A stretch of DNA of 60,313 nucleotides from CAYUIS01 sp964444825 (GTDB taxonomy: Bacteria > Chloroflexota > Anaerolineae > B4-G1): contig CAYUIS010000007.1 of NCBI GenBank assembly GCA_964444825.1, positions 1 to 60,313 of the forward strand, in the 5' to 3' direction. The position numbers and the translations under genes were made by a program. Positions 8,181 to 18,124 of this stretch are shown here, piece by piece. How positions within the stretch are numbered: position 1 is the first letter of the stretch; the number at the start of each line of letters is the position of its first letter. The notes under the pieces were generated by a model that was given only the letters and a program-made list of their open reading frames with translations, was not told where the DNA came from and ran no database searches.

Positions 8181-9032
8181 CTACGGTCCTTTCCTCAGCC
8201 ATTCATCTATCAGAGATTCCATCGTCCCGTCGGCCGCCATATCCGCCAGCGTTCCGTTGATCGCCCGCAGGAGATGGCGGCTATCCTGATGCACGGCCAC
8301 GGCGTAAAGCTGTTCGACGACGGGCGTCTCCGCGATGGCCAACCCCAAACCCTTGGGGTTTTCCGAAACCCCAAGGGTTTTGACCGCCGCCAACGCGGAG
8401 ACGTGATCCACCAGCGCGGCATCAACCTTACCTGCCACGACCGCTGCCACGGCCTCTTTTGCCGTTTGATACTGAATGACGGTGAGGCCGGACAGTCTGC
8501 GGGCCCACTTGCGCGCCTCCAGGTCTCCCTCCGTGCCAAACTCTACTGCCAGCGCGCGATCGCCCAGGTCGGCCATCTTTTCGATCCCCCCAGCGGAGGG
8601 CATAGGGAGAGAAGACACGATAAGCACCTGCCCAGCATCAAAATAAGAGGCCGAGTAGGCAAAATCGGCCATACGGTCGGGATTGACGACCAGCGCAGAG
8701 ATCACCACATCCACCCGTCCCACCGCCAGCGCATCGTAAAGGCCATCGTAGGGGAGATTGGCGGCAAACTGCACCTCGACGCCGAGCCGCCGGCCCAGCT
8801 CTTGCGCCAGATCTACGTCCAATCCAGCCAACGTCCCATCGGCAGCCACGTACTCAAACGGAGGAAAGCTGGCGTCCATCCCCACGCGCAGGACGCCGCT
8901 CTCGAGTACACGCTCCCAGGTGTCATCGGAGGTTGTACAGCCAACGCAGCAGATAACAGGCAGCCAACAACAAAAAACAAACAGCACAGGGCCGAATCGG
9001 GATTTGGGGCGTAGCACGGGATGATTCGTCAC
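8181..9032 (-). CDS. Amino-acid substrate-binding lipoprotein (family 3), orphan
   Basis: The 283-residue binding protein starts at a GTG (9032) preceded by a GGAGGAG ribosome site. Its signal peptide ends CVGC, so Cys32 is the likely lipid-modified residue. The motifs VLRVGMDASFPPFEYV, GLDVDLAQELGRRLGV and DVVISALVVNPDRM are typical of family-3 amino-acid binding proteins. It is convergent with the gene ending at 8160, and no permease or ATPase adjoins it on this strand, so it may work with a transporter elsewhere or with the one at 2046-4980. An unusual segment, KTLGVSENPKG (about residues 218-229), is encoded by a perfect palindrome (8347-8380) and looks like an in-frame insertion in the second lobe. 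Confidence 0.9.
   Translation of the reverse strand: MTNHPVLRPKSRFGPVLFVFCCWLPVICCVGCTTSDDTWERVLESGVLRVGMDASFPPFEYVAADGTLAGLDVDLAQELGRRLGVEVQFAANLPYDGLYDALAVGRVDVVISALVVNPDRMADFAYSASYFDAGQVLIVSSLPMPSAGGIEKMADLGDRALAVEFGTEGDLEARKWARRLSGLTVIQYQTAKEAVAAVVAGKVDAALVDHVSALAAVKTLGVSENPKGLGLAIAETPVVEQLYAVAVHQDSRHLLRAINGTLADMAADGTMESLIDEWLRKGP
8347..8380. repeat. Translated palindromic element inside the orphan binding protein
   Basis: AAACCCTTGGGGTTT (8347-8361) and AAACCCCAAGGGTTT (8366-8380) are perfect 15-base inverted repeats with a 4-base loop. The element lies wholly inside the minus-strand coding sequence and leaves the frame open. A second palindrome of the same size and design occurs at 19501-19534. 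Confidence 0.85.
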
Positions 9033-9117
9033 TGTTTATGGCTCCTCCCCGCCATTCTACCCGCTGCGGGCAGAAGGTGCAACCACGCGTTCCAACCGCT
9101 TTCCAGTGAACATTGAT

Positions 9118-9146
9118 TTGACAATCTGGGCTACCGCTGCCATACT
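9118..9146 (+). promoter_or_regulatory. Putative sigma70 promoter of the secreted-protein gene at 9259
   Basis: TTGACA at 9118-9123 is a perfect -35 box. After 17 bases comes CATACT (9141-9146), matching four of six -10 positions. The predicted start near 9153 leaves a leader of about 105 bases. The region 9033-9258 separates the divergent lipoprotein gene and holds no other gene. Confidence 0.55.
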
Positions 9147-9258
9147 TGCACCAGGTCGCTGGCAACCGTGCCTAATGATCACGTTTGTATCCACTTTTTG
9201 GCATTGGTCGGGAACCAATCCCACACAACACAAGAATACCCCAAGGAGGAAGTTCAAA

Positions 9259-10626
9259 ATGAACACCTTACAGGCGAAAATCGTTTTGACCTTTGCCCTC
9301 GCATTGGGGTTGGCTATTTGTCTTTCGAAAGCGCCGGCAAGTAGCCCGTCTGCCTCCTTCGCGCGCCCCGCCCAGGACTGGACCCTTCAGGTTGTGCCCG
9401 CCAGCCGCGCCATAGACCCTGGCGGCGTTGCCACGTATACCGTGTCGGTGCAGGATGTTGAAGGTCCTGTTATCACTATTGACCTGGTCGCGGCCAGCCC
9501 GTCTCCCTACCTGACCCTGCATCTGAACCCGACCCAGATCATCGTGCCAGGTCATGCAACCCTCACCGTCACCGACACGCACTCTGGCACGGTGCTCTTG
9601 CCCGGCGTCTGGTATGACGTGCCCATCACCGGCACGAACGACCTGACGCAGACGATTTGCGCGCGCCTGCTGGTCGGTGGTGCGCGCGTCTACTTGCCGT
9701 TGGTTCTCAGGGGATGGTCACCATTGACTCAACCTCCCCAGATGGCAGGCTGCGATGTCTTTCCCGCCGACAATGCGTGGAACACCCCCATAGATACGCT
9801 GCCCGTAGACGCCAACTCGGCCGCCTACATCGCTACCATCGGGTCGGACGCGCACGTCCACGCCGACTTTGGCTCCGGCGAATGGCCACCGGGCTCCGGC
9901 AGTCCTATCGGCATCCCCTACGTGGACGTGCCGGGTACTCAACCCCGTGTGTCCGTCACGTTCGACTATGATGATGAAAGCGATCCTGGTCCCTATCCCA
10001 TCCCTCCCGATGCGCCCATCGAAGGCGGCCCGGATAGCGATGGCGACCGTCATATCCTGGTCGTAGACCGCGACAACTGCATCCTGTATGAACTCTTCTA
10101 CGCCTGGTCGCAACCCGATGGCAGTTGGCACGCCGGCTCCGGCGCGATCTTTGACCTGAACTCGCACGTCCTGCGCCCGGACGGCTGGACCTCTGCCGAC
10201 GCCGCGGGCTTGCCGGTCCTGCCGGGGCTGGTACGCTACGACGAGGTGGCCGCAGGGGAAATCCGACACGCACTGCGCTTTACCGCGCCGCAGACTCGCA
10301 AGGACTATGTCTGGCCGGCGCGCCACCAGGCATCCAGTCTTACGGGGACGCAGTATCCGCCAATGGGACAGCGCTTTCGTCTGCGGGCCAAGTTTGACGT
10401 CTCTGGTTTCTCGCCCGACGCCCAGATCATCTTGCGGGCGCTCAAGAAATGGGGTATGATGCTGGCGGACAACGGATCGGCCTGGTACATCTCCGGCGCG
10501 CCTGATGACCGTTGGGACAACGACATGCTCCACGAATTGCACCAGGTACACGGCTCAGACTTTGAGGCGGTGGACGTATCGTCTCTGATGGTGGACCCCA
10601 ACTCGGGGCAGGCGCAGCGCCCCTGA
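9259..10626 (+). CDS. Conserved secreted protein of unknown function with internal YLPLVLRG motif
   Basis: The 455-residue protein starts at ATG 9259, with AAGGAGGA at 9243-9250. A signal peptide (about 1-35) is followed by a beta-rich Ig-like domain (about 40-140), the motif VYLPLVLRG (about 144-152) and a linker. A large C-terminal domain follows with conserved-looking stretches such as FPADNAWNTPIDTLPVD, DRHILVVDRDNC, LRPDGWTSADAAGLPVLPG and DDRWDNDML. From memory, similar C-terminal domains occur in secreted proteins of several phyla without a defined activity, so no function is assigned. It is the first of six same-strand secreted-protein genes; the next starts 76 bases downstream. Confidence 0.75.
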   Translation: MNTLQAKIVLTFALALGLAICLSKAPASSPSASFARPAQDWTLQVVPASRAIDPGGVATYTVSVQDVEGPVITIDLVAASPSPYLTLHLNPTQIIVPGHATLTVTDTHSGTVLLPGVWYDVPITGTNDLTQTICARLLVGGARVYLPLVLRGWSPLTQPPQMAGCDVFPADNAWNTPIDTLPVDANSAAYIATIGSDAHVHADFGSGEWPPGSGSPIGIPYVDVPGTQPRVSVTFDYDDESDPGPYPIPPDAPIEGGPDSDGDRHILVVDRDNCILYELFYAWSQPDGSWHAGSGAIFDLNSHVLRPDGWTSADAAGLPVLPGLVRYDEVAAGEIRHALRFTAPQTRKDYVWPARHQASSLTGTQYPPMGQRFRLRAKFDVSGFSPDAQIILRALKKWGMMLADNGSAWYISGAPDDRWDNDMLHELHQVHGSDFEAVDVSSLMVDPNSGQAQRP

Positions 10627-10702
10627 ACGTTGCGTTTCAAGGTTGCCAGGATGCCACTCTGAACACCTGCCCTGATCGCCGTCTGTGGAAGGAGGGCCGC
10701 AA

Positions 10703-11938
10703 TTGAAGGGGTGGAGAGCAGTGAAGAACCAATGGACACGCATAGCCTGGCTCGTGGTGATTTTCGCCGCTGCATCCACTTTGGTCTCGTTATGTCACCT
10801 TGCCCTGTCCGAAAAGACCTCGGCGGCACTGAGGCTGGCCGAACCTGTCGTCGAGCAAGGAAGCGGTGAAGCGGGCTACCTTTATCATACAATGGCCGTG
10901 ACCTTTACACCTGTGGCGACAAACTACCTGCCCATCCTGTTGAACAGCAGCGACGCGATGTCAGAGCCGATGGCGCTGGCCGACGTCGCCTACTGGGCCT
11001 ACCAACTCCAGTCCATCAGCGAGCCGGGCGCTGTAGACGGTCTGGTTGCCTCTCACTACGACATGCTGGTGCTGGAGCCAACCCGCACCGACTGGTCGTC
11101 GGACGATCGAAGCTTTGACACCAAAGGCATGGCCGCGCAACTCAAAAGCAGCCCGGCCAGCGATGGCGCATATCGCAAGTTGGTCATCGCCTACATCGAC
11201 ATCGGCGAGGCTGAGGACTGGCGCTGGTACTGGGATCCGGCGTGGCCAGAGTGGGACTGTGAGGGGGAGCCCCCGGCAGAGTGGCCGGACTATGTACTGG
11301 CGTGTGACCCCGACGGATGGACGGGCAACTATCCGGTCGCCTATTGGGATGAGGATTGGAAGGACATCATCATATACGGCCAGCACACGGGCAGCCATCC
11401 AGATCGAGACTATACCAGCGCCGTCGACGAGGCCATCAAGGACGGCTTTGACGGCATCTACCTGGACTGGGTGGAGGGGTATGAGAACACAGACGTCATC
11501 ACGGCGGCGCAGGCGGCGGGTCTGGACCCCGCCCTTGAGATGATCGAATTCATCCAAGAGATGCGAGACTATGCCACCACCCGAAACCCCAACTTTGTCA
11601 TCATCCAACAGAATGCCGCCGCCATGATCGATGGACATCCTGGGTTGACTGGAACGATAGACGGAATCGCCCAGGAAGCGATCTGGTACGACGGCGATGC
11701 GACTGACGGCTGGAACGATCCCGACGGCTACGATTGGATCAATGATGCCGGTTTGACCGATTACTATATCAGCTACCTGGACCGGTATCTGGTCGCAGGA
11801 CTGCCCGTCCTGAACTGTGAATATGCATTGGCACACGCAAGCGCGGCCTACGCCAACTCGCACGCCAGGGGATACGTACCCTACGTGACCCGGCGCTCCC
11901 TTTCGCAGATGACGACCACACCCCCTCCCGGGTACTGA
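10703..11938 (+). CDS. Secreted TM1410/MJ1477-family putative glycoside hydrolase (GH114-like)
   Basis: The start chosen is TTG 10703, about 7 bases after AAGGAGGG; GTG 10685 and GTG 10721 are alternatives. The protein is about 411 residues. An N-terminal hydrophobic segment (about 10-30) is an uncleaved anchor or signal. A short motif NYLPILLNSS (about 73-82) follows. The rest is a TIM-barrel-like domain: VADVAYWAYQLQSI-type opening, YIDIGEAEDW, YPVAYWDEDW, then GFDGIYLDWVEGYE with an acidic strand-end motif typical of the family. Relatives include endo-alpha-1,4-polygalactosaminidases, so a role in cleaving extracellular polysaccharide is plausible, but the substrate is not known. Confidence 0.8.
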   Translation: MKGWRAVKNQWTRIAWLVVIFAAASTLVSLCHLALSEKTSAALRLAEPVVEQGSGEAGYLYHTMAVTFTPVATNYLPILLNSSDAMSEPMALADVAYWAYQLQSISEPGAVDGLVASHYDMLVLEPTRTDWSSDDRSFDTKGMAAQLKSSPASDGAYRKLVIAYIDIGEAEDWRWYWDPAWPEWDCEGEPPAEWPDYVLACDPDGWTGNYPVAYWDEDWKDIIIYGQHTGSHPDRDYTSAVDEAIKDGFDGIYLDWVEGYENTDVITAAQAAGLDPALEMIEFIQEMRDYATTRNPNFVIIQQNAAAMIDGHPGLTGTIDGIAQEAIWYDGDATDGWNDPDGYDWINDAGLTDYYISYLDRYLVAGLPVLNCEYALAHASAAYANSHARGYVPYVTRRSLSQMTTTPPPGY

Positions 11939-12054
11939 CTGGGTTATGCCTCGACGGCTATCAGGACAATGGGAAGATGTCGTCATTCGGGATAGCAAAG
12001 GAAACGTAGGATAATTATGTACCTCTGTACCCACAGGGAGAACGGAGGAAGTCA

Positions 12055-14004
12055 ATGAAGCATAGAACCGCGGTGGGCTTGGTGTCCTTGCTGTCGGTCA
12101 TCATCCTTTTGATCCACGGCGGAGCGGCCTCCGCCACACGAGGTCGTTCTCAAGCCTCCAGACCTTCCGCGGTCGGCATCAAGCGCTCCAGCTCCGCCAT
12201 CGCCATCACCGCTGAGGGTGATACCCTGCTGGTCGTCAACCCCGATTCCAACTCCCTCTCGCTGGTGGACCTGGGCACGTTGATCACCGTAACCGAGATT
12301 CCCGTCGGCCTGGACCCGCGCACTGTGGCCGTCGCTCCGCTTACAGACGACGACGGCAGCCGGGCCTACGTAGCTAACCGTGGCTCTGACAGCGTGTCGG
12401 TCGTGGACCTGGACACCCGCACCGTCATCGCCGAGGTCGCCGTCGGCGACCGGCCCTACGGCATTGTCGTCAGCCCCGACGCCGCTCGCCTCTACGTCGC
12501 CGAGCAAGGAGTGGATCGGGTTCGTTTCCTGGACACCGCCAGTTTGTCCACCTTGGCCGTCCTGTCCACCCACGACCGCCCCAGTGGGCTGGCTATCAGC
12601 GCCGACGGTCAGACCCTCTACGTCACCCACCTGTTGACCAACATCATCTCTGTCATCAACACCCGCCTTCACATCGTCTATCTGCCCCTCATTCTCAAAG
12701 GGAATACGCCAATCCCCTCTAGTGTCCGCCATTCAGCATCCAGTATCCGGTATCCGGTATCCATCATCCAGCTCTGGTCAGACAGCAACCTGGTTCAGTC
12801 CATCCTCCTCTCGACCGATGGCAATACTGCCTACGTTCCCCACACTCGCTCACACACGGTCAACAACAGCCTGACCTTTGACAGCACTGTCTTTCCGATC
12901 GTCTCGCTGATCGATGTGAGGACGCAGCAACAGCTACAACAGCGGATCGACCTGGGCACTCTCGATCAACCTGGAGTGGGGCTGCCTTTCGACGCCGCCG
13001 TTACCCCGGATGGCGAGGAGTTGTGGGTGGTCAACGCCGCCAGCAACGACATCTCGGTGATTGACCTGACCAGCAGCCAACTTGCGGCTCACATCGAGGT
13101 GGACGACAACCCACGGGGCGTCGTTCTGTCTCCAGATGGCGCAACGGCCTACGTGAACAACACGCTGGCAGGGACAGTCTCGGTCATAGACACCGCTGCC
13201 TACACCGTGACGTCCACCATCACCGTCACCGATATCCCCCTGCCGCCGGTCTTGCTCAACGGCAAGCGATTGTTCCATTCGAGTGACGATCCGCGGCTCT
13301 CCCGCGCCCAATGGATCAGTTGTAACACCTGCCACTTTGAGGGTGAACACGACGGGCGCACCTGGTTCTTTGGCTTCGCCGGACCCCGCAACACCACCAG
13401 CCTTCTGGGCATGATCGAGACCTACCCGCTGCGCTGGTCTGGGGAGTGGGACGAGTCCGCTGATTCGGAATACGCCAACCGCAGGGAGAACTTTGGCAGC
13501 GGCTTGATCGACGGCGAGATGAACTGTACGGTCTTTCCGCCCGACTGCCTGAATCAACCCCCTTCCTATCATCCGCCCAACCAGGGCCGTTCCTACGATC
13601 TGGACTGTCTGGCCGCCTACATCGACTCCCTACAGATACCACCAAGCCCGGCCCACGCCGACGGTGAACCGCTGAGCGATGCCGAATTGCGCGGACAGGC
13701 CATCTATAACGACCCGGCTCTCCGCTGCCTAGAGTGTCACCCGCCACCCCTGTACACCGATCAGCAGATGCACATCGTGGGCACTGCCACCGACGACGAG
13801 GAGATTGGTCCGGATTACGACACACCTACGCTGCGGGGCCTGTACGACTCGGCACCTTACTTCCACGATGGGAGCGCGGTCACCCTGTACGAGGCCCTTT
13901 CCCGCCCCACGCCTGAGGGCGAACATGACCTCACAGCCTTGCTGACCGGTGAGCAGATGCAGAATCTGATCGCCTTCTTGCTGGCATTGCCGTACCAGCA
14001 CTGA
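12055..14004 (+). CDS. Secreted YVTN beta-propeller with di-heme cytochrome c peroxidase-like domain
   Basis: The 649-residue exported protein starts at ATG 12055 with a nearby GGAGG site. After a signal peptide, YVTN-type propeller repeats span about residues 45-395 (DTLLVVNPDSNSLSLVDL; AYVANRGSDSVSVVDL). They are interrupted near 205-245 by VYLPLILKG and a low-complexity linker. The C-terminal part binds haem: CNTCH at 423-427 and CLECH at 558-562. It carries the MauG/peroxidase-like stretch TPTLRGLYDSAPYFHDGSA. A periplasmic or surface redox enzyme is likely; peroxidase activity is not certain. It is the likely first gene of a four-gene operon to 25547: the next gene starts 19 bases later. 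Confidence 0.85.
   Translation: MKHRTAVGLVSLLSVIILLIHGGAASATRGRSQASRPSAVGIKRSSSAIAITAEGDTLLVVNPDSNSLSLVDLGTLITVTEIPVGLDPRTVAVAPLTDDDGSRAYVANRGSDSVSVVDLDTRTVIAEVAVGDRPYGIVVSPDAARLYVAEQGVDRVRFLDTASLSTLAVLSTHDRPSGLAISADGQTLYVTHLLTNIISVINTRLHIVYLPLILKGNTPIPSSVRHSASSIRYPVSIIQLWSDSNLVQSILLSTDGNTAYVPHTRSHTVNNSLTFDSTVFPIVSLIDVRTQQQLQQRIDLGTLDQPGVGLPFDAAVTPDGEELWVVNAASNDISVIDLTSSQLAAHIEVDDNPRGVVLSPDGATAYVNNTLAGTVSVIDTAAYTVTSTITVTDIPLPPVLLNGKRLFHSSDDPRLSRAQWISCNTCHFEGEHDGRTWFFGFAGPRNTTSLLGMIETYPLRWSGEWDESADSEYANRRENFGSGLIDGEMNCTVFPPDCLNQPPSYHPPNQGRSYDLDCLAAYIDSLQIPPSPAHADGEPLSDAELRGQAIYNDPALRCLECHPPPLYTDQQMHIVGTATDDEEIGPDYDTPTLRGLYDSAPYFHDGSAVTLYEALSRPTPEGEHDLTALLTGEQMQNLIAFLLALPYQH
12743..12763 (+). 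repeat. Heptamer tandem repeat within the propeller gene
   Basis: Three 7-base units (GTATCCG, GTATCCG, GTATCCA) total 21 bases, so the frame is kept. They encode part of the linker after the VYLPLILKG motif. Similar ATCC-containing words flank them on both sides. Confidence 0.6.
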
Positions 14005-14023
14005 TTCGAGGGAGTTACCAGAC

Positions 14024-17000
14024 ATGCTGCGGAGATCATACCTGGTCCTGGCCCTGACCGCCCTAGGTGTGTTGCTGCTTGTCTTGATAGGCAGCAGTAC
14101 GCTCCAGATGCAGACTCAGGCCGAGGCACTGGCTTCAGGCCCTCTGTCGCCCACAAGTGCGAAGGAAGTCGAACCCGCTCATCCGGCCGACGTCATTACC
14201 GTCACGGTGTCCGGAACGGTTACGGGGCCCGGCGGCCCTGTGTCCGAGGTCTCAATCGATGTGAATGCCGGGGCATCGGGCCTGCCATATGGCGTAGGAG
14301 CGGTGACCGACGGCAGCGGTTTCTACAGCGTGACCATACGGACTGAGGGCATCCTGAACCTGCACGCTCGGCCCTCACTAGACACCCGGTTGGTCGAGGT
14401 GAACAACCAGCAGGACGGGATCACCGGCAGCTTTAAGCACGACTTTACGACCTCGGCCGGTAATCTGCTCAGCCTGCGGCCGGCGGACGAGGCTGGCCAG
14501 CCGCTCGAGATGGTCGACTGGCAGCTCCTGGCCTTTTCGATGCTCACGCCGACTCCGCCCGGTTTCTTGCCCGAGTACCATCTGATGTGGAATGATACCG
14601 CTGGGCGCTACGAGTGCGTCGTGCCGCCCGATGTCTATTCAGTATGGGTAGAAAACCCGCCAACTGGCTACCTCCCAACGACGACGATTTTCGACCTGCG
14701 CGACGGCGACCAGGTGGTGGACCTGGTCTTTAGCCAAGACGCCTTCAACCCCACCGTCTCCTATCCCCCCGACGCCAGCAAGATCACGATCGGACCACCG
14801 GACGGTCTGGGCGAAGCGTTGGTGACCGGGGCGCCAGGGGCAGTGGTACCCACCGGGCACGTCTTGTTGACCAACCTGAGTTCCGTGCACCGGGTCGATG
14901 TCGCCTCCAATCCGGATGGCAGTTTCTCCGCGCGCATCTATGCGCCGCCCGGCTCGGCTTTGTACATTCTGCACGGATCGCTGGAATGGCTGACACGCAT
15001 CGCCGAGCCTACGCAGGCCTATGATGTGTATCCGGGCACGCTTATCAACCTGCCTCACACCCACAGCGCGGCCCCCGGCGCGGCGCCGTTCGCGGCGGCA
15101 GGGGCTGTGGGCCACATCGGGGAGACTGCCACGATCAAACCTCACGTTACCGCGGCGTGGGCCATGACCGGGACCCTGCAGCCATCCACCCTATCTGGAA
15201 TGAGCACGTCCCAGTCCGAAGACCACTACGCCCCCGGGGACTGGTTCCACGCTGAGGGCACCCTGCGCATCTACGGGCATGGGATCACCAGCACGACGGA
15301 CGTGGAGGGCATCTCTGCTGCCGGCGACGTGACCCTGCAGATTCTCGGCAATCAGGATGGCGTGCCGTTGGTGCCGTACAACGCAGCTTTCAGCACGCGC
15401 CTGACCGCCAGTGGCTTTCCCATCCGCGACGCATACACGAACAGGGAGAGTCTGGAGTGCGGTTTCGAGGCGAGCGGGCTGCACCTCAGTGGTGATCACG
15501 CCATCGACGGCAGATTCTCAGTCGACTGCCAGGTGCCCCACCACCTACCTCCCGGCACGTACCGGCCTGTTGTCGGACTGGGTTTCAGCGGTGTACCCAC
15601 CAGCACCCAATGGTCAGCCACCAATGGGGGGATCTCCTACGGGAACCACAGTATGACCGAAGCGCTCTTGCCGCCCATCGTCGTCGCCGGCGCGGGCCAA
15701 TCGGTAGCGGAGGTGCGGCACCTCTGGCGGCTCATGATGGACGACAATTCAGAGGGTACGCGCGGCGCCGGCGCCCGCGAGGATGTTGGCAGAGTAGGGT
15801 TCCTATCCTTCATCGCCACACAGGGTGCGCCCTACATCGCGCCGCCGGTGAACAGTCGCACTGGCACACCCACCACCTACTCGCTCGAACCGGCCCTCCC
15901 GATGGTGACGTCGAATGTGTCTACCAACAACTCTCAACCCTCCCCGCCGCTGATCCCTTTCAGCCTGCCGGGCGGCTCGCTCAGTGTGGTCATCCTCCGG
16001 CCCGATGGAACCACTGAGGATCTGGGCAGTGAGGGCTTTGCTCAATCCACCATGCGCGCCAAGACCACCTGGGGCGGGTTCCCCCTCAACATGGGCACCG
16101 TGCGTGTGGATCATGGCTACTCCCTGGTCGCCGCCTCTGACCGCTTCCGGGTAGCGTTCGACCAGTACGGACATCACGTCATCACCGCAACCGGTCAAGT
16201 CAGCGACCTGTGGGGCAACGACTATGCCGGCGGCGGCACCTACGACGTCTGGGTTGCCGAGCCCCTGGACATGGCAACTGGCGTCCTGCCAGGCACACCC
16301 TTTGACGTGGGGGATGTCTTCAACCCCGCGCTGCAGTTCTACCCCGGTGTGCCGGCCCGGGTGGAATGGGTGGTCACCGAGTACCCAAACTCGGATCCAG
16401 CGCAAGCCATCCAGCACACGGTCAGTGGCCGGGCGAACCGGTTTGGCACCTTTGACGGCCGGGGCTTTGCGTTCAGTGCCCCAGGCGAATACCGCGTGGA
16501 CCTGGTTGCCCGCTACGTGGGCGAGGGCGGGGTGATGTGGATGGGGGCCAGGACCTGGGGCGGGGTGGTGATGACCCCGGCAGCACAAGCGCAACTGAAG
16601 GCTCACGGCCGGCGTGGTATCAACAACCTGGTACACATCCCCAGTCCGTGGTTCGTCTTCTGTCGCGACCTCGCAACGATCCCAGGCATGACGCCGCACA
16701 CGTATGCCCCCTATTTCAACGGCGATGTGCTTTGGAGTCGTTTCGAATCGATCTTCGAGTGTTCCGGCGAGGCCCTGCAGACCGGGGGCAGCATTCAGGA
16801 CAGGGTTGGCGTGTGGGAGGACCGCATGCAGCAGCGGGCCGAGCGCATGTCTCCACCCCTCGACCTTCCCGGGGACCTCGCCGAGCGTGTTGTCAGTGGC
16901 GAAATCCCGCTGCTCAGCAGCACCCGCTCGGGGCGACCGCCGCAGATATTCCCTTGGGACTTGGACCAGATCGGGTACATGTACTTTTACTCCCAGCGCC

Positions 17001-18124
17001 CCGGCGTGCGCGTGCGTGAGGACATCACCGAAGACTATACTTTCCCTGCCGGCTACTGGCGCTTCGAGACGCTGTACGACGACCAGATGGGCGTCGGCAT
17101 ACTTGGCGACCTGCCCAACGACCTCAAGTTCCAGTACATCGGCGCCGTCTTCCGTGACCTGGACAGCGGCCACAGCGAGTACCTGGGACAGGGCACGGGC
17201 TGGATACACCTTCCAGAGGATGACGCGCTGGGCAGCCGTGTGATGCCCCCCTTCGCCGGACCGGGTAACGGTGGCTGGACGACGGAGGGTGGACCGCTTT
17301 TGAGTCTGAAGGGCGAGGACATCCATCTCTTTATCCTGCCCACGGGTACCCTGCCCGGCGCTATCCTGCAGGTTGGTGACACCTTCCGCTTCGCCGGGCA
17401 TATCATGCCCACGTTGGACAGCCAGGTGGCGGTGACGGTCACAGCGCCCAGTGGCGCGGAACACCACGTTGACGGGCAGGCCAACCGGATCGGCTATTTC
17501 TACGATCCTGACGACGATTTCACTGTGACCGAAGCCGGTCTGTGGTCGGTGGATGTGCACGTCTGGCACGACGGTCAATGCTCCGGCGGGTCCACCATCC
17601 CGCCCTATCCCTCGGGCGACGTGCTGGGCAGCGAACGCGGACCTTGGTCCGGGGGACGCTACTGGTTTTACGTGGTGCCGTGGGACAGCCTGCGCCTCGA
17701 CGTCTCCGCGCCAACGCCCGGGGTCCTGTCCCTCGACCATGGGGTGACGCCGATCCACATCACCGGCACGGTGCCCGGCGACCTTGGCGGGGTGACGGTT
17801 GACTACACTATCGCGATGCCGGGATATATCCTGGCGCAGGGACAGGTGACGCCCACCCAGGGCGCCTACAGCGTGGTCTTTGACCCTGCTGCGCTTCACG
17901 AGGACTTTCCCAACCTGGACCTGGTGGGGAGGGACGACTGGGGGCCGGGCCTGGCGGACACCTTTGCCATCGGTCTGCTGATGGAGGGCAAGGACGAGGG
18001 CAGGACAGTCTATCGCGCCAACACGGTCACCATCCAGGGCGAACAGGTGTTCATCGGCGATGCGCCGCCTTTCTTGTTCAACAGAGTCTATTTGCCGCTG
18101 ATCCTGCAGGGAGATCAAATGTAA
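14024..18124 (+). CDS. Giant secreted beta-rich protein, paralog A, with C-terminal VYLPLILQG
   Basis: The 1366-residue protein starts at ATG 14024, 19 bases after the propeller gene. A signal peptide or anchor covers about 5-35. Residues about 55-170 look like a carboxypeptidase-regulatory beta-sandwich (VSGTVTGPGGPVSEVSIDV). A second such module centres on GLGEALVTGAPGA and ARIYAPPGSALYI (about 260-330). The remaining kilobase-scale regions match no family I know but align along their length with the next gene's product: GTRGAGARED, YDVWVAEPLDM, NPALQFYPGVPA, RPGVRVREDI, FAGHIMPTLDS and YFYDPDDDF. The extreme C-terminus is RVYLPLILQGDQM. Its stop overlaps the next start (TAATG), so the two are translationally coupled. 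The function is unknown; a surface or S-layer-like structural or binding role is an inference. Confidence 0.8.
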   Translation: MLRRSYLVLALTALGVLLLVLIGSSTLQMQTQAEALASGPLSPTSAKEVEPAHPADVITVTVSGTVTGPGGPVSEVSIDVNAGASGLPYGVGAVTDGSGFYSVTIRTEGILNLHARPSLDTRLVEVNNQQDGITGSFKHDFTTSAGNLLSLRPADEAGQPLEMVDWQLLAFSMLTPTPPGFLPEYHLMWNDTAGRYECVVPPDVYSVWVENPPTGYLPTTTIFDLRDGDQVVDLVFSQDAFNPTVSYPPDASKITIGPPDGLGEALVTGAPGAVVPTGHVLLTNLSSVHRVDVASNPDGSFSARIYAPPGSALYILHGSLEWLTRIAEPTQAYDVYPGTLINLPHTHSAAPGAAPFAAAGAVGHIGETATIKPHVTAAWAMTGTLQPSTLSGMSTSQSEDHYAPGDWFHAEGTLRIYGHGITSTTDVEGISAAGDVTLQILGNQDGVPLVPYNAAFSTRLTASGFPIRDAYTNRESLECGFEASGLHLSGDHAIDGRFSVDCQVPHHLPPGTYRPVVGLGFSGVPTSTQWSATNGGISYGNHSMTEALLPPIVVAGAGQSVAEVRHLWRLMMDDNSEGTRGAGAREDVGRVGFLSFIATQGAPYIAPPVNSRTGTPTTYSLEPALPMVTSNVSTNNSQPSPPLIPFSLPGGSLSVVILRPDGTTEDLGSEGFAQSTMRAKTTWGGFPLNMGTVRVDHGYSLVAASDRFRVAFDQYGHHVITATGQVSDLWGNDYAGGGTYDVWVAEPLDMATGVLPGTPFDVGDVFNPALQFYPGVPARVEWVVTEYPNSDPAQAIQHTVSGRANRFGTFDGRGFAFSAPGEYRVDLVARYVGEGGVMWMGARTWGGVVMTPAAQAQLKAHGRRGINNLVHIPSPWFVFCRDLATIPGMTPHTYAPYFNGDVLWSRFESIFECSGEALQTGGSIQDRVGVWEDRMQQRAERMSPPLDLPGDLAERVVSGEIPLLSSTRSGRPPQIFPWDLDQIGYMYFYSQRPGVRVREDITEDYTFPAGYWRFETLYDDQMGVGILGDLPNDLKFQYIGAVFRDLDSGHSEYLGQGTGWIHLPEDDALGSRVMPPFAGPGNGGWTTEGGPLLSLKGEDIHLFILPTGTLPGAILQVGDTFRFAGHIMPTLDSQVAVTVTAPSGAEHHVDGQANRIGYFYDPDDDFTVTEAGLWSVDVHVWHDGQCSGGSTIPPYPSGDVLGSERGPWSGGRYWFYVVPWDSLRLDVSAPTPGVLSLDHGVTPIHITGTVPGDLGGVTVDYTIAMPGYILAQGQVTPTQGAYSVVFDPAALHEDFPNLDLVGRDDWGPGLADTFAIGLLMEGKDEGRTVYRANTVTIQGEQVFIGDAPPFLFNRVYLPLILQGDQM

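Noticed and set aside
7491..9014. Long plus-strand open frame overlapping the membrane protein end and the orphan binding protein
   Set aside because: It is antisense to a clear binding protein and out of frame with a clear membrane protein. Its composition is that of a GC-rich shadow frame.
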